From the NCBI GenBank assembly GCA_902496945.1, contig CABVDE010000004.1, forward strand, positions 1 through 64,000: DNA of 64,000 bases. Direction: 5' to 3'. This DNA is from an uncultured Collinsella sp. GTDB lineage: Bacteria; Actinomycetota; Coriobacteriia; Coriobacteriales; Coriobacteriaceae. The notes below the pieces were generated by a model. The model saw nothing but the letters and a program-made list of their open reading frames with translations. It was not told the origin of the DNA and ran no database searches. A program made the translations under genes and the position numbers. How positions within the stretch are numbered: position 1 is the stretch's first letter; every line of letters starts with the position of its first letter. Below are positions 62,086 to 64,000 of this stretch, piece after piece.

Positions 62086-63390
62086 TTACTCTCCCGCCAC
62101 GCTTGCGCGCAGCTTGGCGGCGATGGGCTCCGAGGCCAGCAGGAATACGAGCATGATCACGGAGCACACCAGGCACACGATCCAGGTGCTCGCAAAGGAG
62201 CCCGAGGCATCGAACAGCACGCCCGAGACAATGGCGCCCACGGTGCCGCCGACCATCTCGAGCGAGGTAATGGTGCCCGTGACCTTGCCGAGGTCGGCCA
62301 TGCCGAACTGTTTGGACGCCGCGATCGTAGGCGTGATGGTGCCCATGCACGTTCCGATACCAAAGCTCACAGCTGCCACGATGGGACCGAGGTCCGTCGT
62401 CGGGAAGCACAGCGCCACGCAGGCGATGATGCATGCAACGGAGCCGAGGATATTGCCAAAGCGCAGGCCAAAGCGGTCATAGATCGCACCGAGCGAAATT
62501 TTGGCGATAACGACGGTGACCATGTAGGCCGAAAGCACCGTACCGGCCCACATGGGATCGTGGCCGCCCGTGACGATCTGGGCGCCGTTGACGGTAACGC
62601 TCGTCATGTTGGTGACCTGGTTGGGCAAGATGGCGCCGTTGACCAGACCCATAAAGAGGAAGGCAGCGACGAGCAGCCAAAACGCCGGGCTCTTCTTGAT
62701 ACGAGACCAGCCGACGCTAACCTCGGGGGCTGCCTTCTCGTTTTTATCACCTGTGGCAGAAGCAGACGGGTCGCCCGGGTTCTCGCCGTACGGCTTGAGG
62801 CCGATCTCGGAAGGCTTGGTGCGGAAGGAGTAGGCGGTGATGGGCAGTGCCGCCACAATGCAGACGGCAGCGAGCGCCAGGAACGCAGAGCGCCAGCCCA
62901 CGCTCACGATAAGCGAGCTCACGATCGGCGAGAGGATGGCTCCGCCAAAGCCCGAGCCCGAAAGTGCGATGGAAATGGCAAGGCCGCGTTTGGCGGTAAA
63001 CCAGTTGGCGGTCACCAGGCTAATGAGCAGACGGGTCGAGGCCACGGCAAAGCAGCCCGAAACGGCAAAGAGCACGTAGACCTGCCAAAGCTCACCCACA
63101 AAGCTCATGCCCGCGAGTACTGCCGAGGTAGCGATGACAGTGAGCGAACCCAGAACACGGCCGCTCACCTTATCGGCGACGTGGCCGATAACAAGCGAGC
63201 CCACAACGCTCACCACGGTGGAGATAGCGTTGGAGACGTTGTACTGGGCAAGCGTAATCCCGAGGTCGCTGACGATGAGCGGCTGGAACAGGCTCATGCA
63301 GTTGACGAAAATTGTGTAGCACGTGGCCATGATCACAAAGCCGGAGGCCACCACGAGCCAGCCGGGGAAGAATTTATGCTGCTGGGACAT
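62086..63390 (-). CDS. MFS transporter, organic-acid (oxalate/formate or MCT-like) type
   Basis: 434-aa membrane protein with about twelve helices. HKFFPGWLVVASGFVIMATCYTIFVNCMSLFQPLI is a typical start of the oxalate/formate antiporter and monocarboxylate group. VSGRVLGSLTVIATSAVLAG follows TM2-3, with loop DKVSG, and RLLISLVTANWFTAKRGLAISIALSGSGFGGAILSPIVSSLI is the family motif between TM4 and TM5. A polar loop (200-240) joins the two halves. Substrate unknown; an anion such as a carboxylate fits. ATG 63390 follows AAGGAGCGGT. Confidence 0.85.
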   Translation of the reverse strand: MSQQHKFFPGWLVVASGFVIMATCYTIFVNCMSLFQPLIVSDLGITLAQYNVSNAISTVVSVVGSLVIGHVADKVSGRVLGSLTVIATSAVLAGMSFVGELWQVYVLFAVSGCFAVASTRLLISLVTANWFTAKRGLAISIALSGSGFGGAILSPIVSSLIVSVGWRSAFLALAAVCIVAALPITAYSFRTKPSEIGLKPYGENPGDPSASATGDKNEKAAPEVSVGWSRIKKSPAFWLLVAAFLFMGLVNGAILPNQVTNMTSVTVNGAQIVTGGHDPMWAGTVLSAYMVTVVIAKISLGAIYDRFGLRFGNILGSVACIIACVALCFPTTDLGPIVAAVSFGIGTCMGTITPTIAASKQFGMADLGKVTGTITSLEMVGGTVGAIVSGVLFDASGSFASTWIVCLVCSVIMLVFLLASEPIAAKLRASVAGE

Positions 63391-63436
63391 ACCGCTCCTT
63401 ATTTAACAAACGAATAGCCTGCGCCGGGCGCCGATA

Positions 63437-63514
63437 GTGCCCAAGATTGCCTTGAAAGACAAGGGCATAGGCCTTATGGCCATGCCCGCAGGCTTGAAAG
63501 GCAAGGTTGGGTGC
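63437..63514 (-). terminator. Nested hairpin after the M20 peptidase gene
   Basis: GTGCCCAAGATTGCCTT pairs with AAGGCAAGGTTGGGTGC, with an inner GGGCATAGGCC and GGCCATGCCC pairing. It starts within the stop codon of the peptidase gene and ends upstream of the MFS gene start. Confidence 0.6.
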
Positions 63515-64000
63515 TACCGGTGGTCGGCGATGTAGCCCAAAGCGACGGCGGCATAAGCCGCAGCGCCGAGGGGAAGCTCGGCATCGTTAAAGCGCGCCTT
63601 GGGATGATGCTGGGCAAAATGCTCGTCCGTATCGGTCACGGCCGCGCCCACGGTAAAGTACGCACTCGGAATCTCGCTCGAAATGAGCGCGAAGTCCTCG
63701 CTTGCCATGGCGTGGAACAGCGGCAGGAAAGCGGCCTTGGGCAGCACCGCGCCCACATAGCCAAGCGAGGCCTGCGTCATATCGTTGTCGAGCACAAGCG
63801 GCGGAACGTCCGAAAGCGTCTCGATGGTCGCCGGTGTGCGATACGTTGCCGCGACACCGTTCACGACCTCGACGATGCGGGTCTTGAGCTGGGCCATGAG
63901 TTCGACATCGAATCCGCGCAGCGTTCCCTCGAGCACGCAGGTGTCGGGGATGACGTTGGCCGCTAAGCCGCCAGCGAACTTACCAACGGTCAGTGCGACT
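63514..64000 (-). CDS. M20 family metallopeptidase/amidohydrolase, C-terminal part
   Basis: The gene runs off the right end of the window; about 161 C-terminal residues are seen. KFAGGLAANVIPDTCVLEGTLRGFD is the dimerisation-domain edge of M20D amidohydrolases, and HAMASEDFALISSEIPSAYFTVGA contains the conserved Glu-Asp metal pair near MASEDF. The end HHPKARFNDAELPLGAAAYAAVALGYI is typical, including the metal-binding His. Likely an N-acyl amino acid or peptide amidohydrolase. Start and the rest are outside the window. Confidence 0.88.
   Translation of the reverse strand, partial: VALTVGKFAGGLAANVIPDTCVLEGTLRGFDVELMAQLKTRIVEVVNGVAATYRTPATIETLSDVPPLVLDNDMTQASLGYVGAVLPKAAFLPLFHAMASEDFALISSEIPSAYFTVGAAVTDTDEHFAQHHPKARFNDAELPLGAAAYAAVALGYIADHR

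Overview
The window looks like chromosome of a Coriobacteriia member, most likely Collinsella or a close relative. The reasons are high-GC core genes, an actinobacterial-type GlnR/GlnA pair with a GlnR-like box, a gatCAB operon, a lac-racemase (lar) locus, and many dispersed palindromic intergenic repeats. The taxonomic call rests on gene content and style, not on a database match. There are no rRNAs, tRNAs, CRISPR arrays, insertion sequences or phage genes that I can support.

Layout. 0.1-3.6 kb: gatC-gatA-gatB for tRNA transamidation. 3.7-9.0 kb: a HAD phosphatase, an MFS exporter, and moaA with a fused moaC-mobB for molybdenum cofactor. 9.0-12.0 kb: a heterodimeric ABC exporter in decay; one half has a single frameshift, the other is truncated at its 5' end and has lost its Walker A region. 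12.2-14.5 kb: a MATE pump with a MerR regulator and a 19-bp-spacer promoter. 14.5-24.3 kb: an accessory zone of visibly AT-richer genes for small exported proteins and two paralogous secreted cysteine proteases, interleaved with GC-rich ligA and htrA. 24.5-28.5 kb: glnR-glnA and two orphan regulators (LacI, GntR).

28.7-34.1 kb: a dead AAA ATPase, then a zinc-uptake ABC operon with an LtaS-like enzyme embedded in it. 34.5-36.4 kb: an Old Yellow Enzyme family oxidoreductase. 36.5-45.0 kb: a complete divergent kdpFABC/kdpDE potassium locus bracketed by two copies of one inverted repeat. 45.1-48.5 kb: ferrous iron uptake (two FeoA, FeoB, Cys-rich small protein). 48.7-52.2 kb: an HPr protein, aspS and serB. 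52.3-57.0 kb: nickel-dependent lactate racemase (larB, a LarC lacking its C-terminal domain, tetR, and larA-larD on the other strand). 57.5-64 kb: ppc, hisS, an MFS transporter and the 3' part of an M20 peptidase.

The most unusual content is between the genes. There are at least six classes of long inverted repeat. Two of them (54.8/57.4 kb and 6.4/9.0 kb) change sequence in the stems while keeping pairing and a conserved core, which suggests undescribed structured RNA or DNA elements sitting just past stop codons. The second most unusual feature is the pair of exported cysteine proteases, each with a small exported partner gene.
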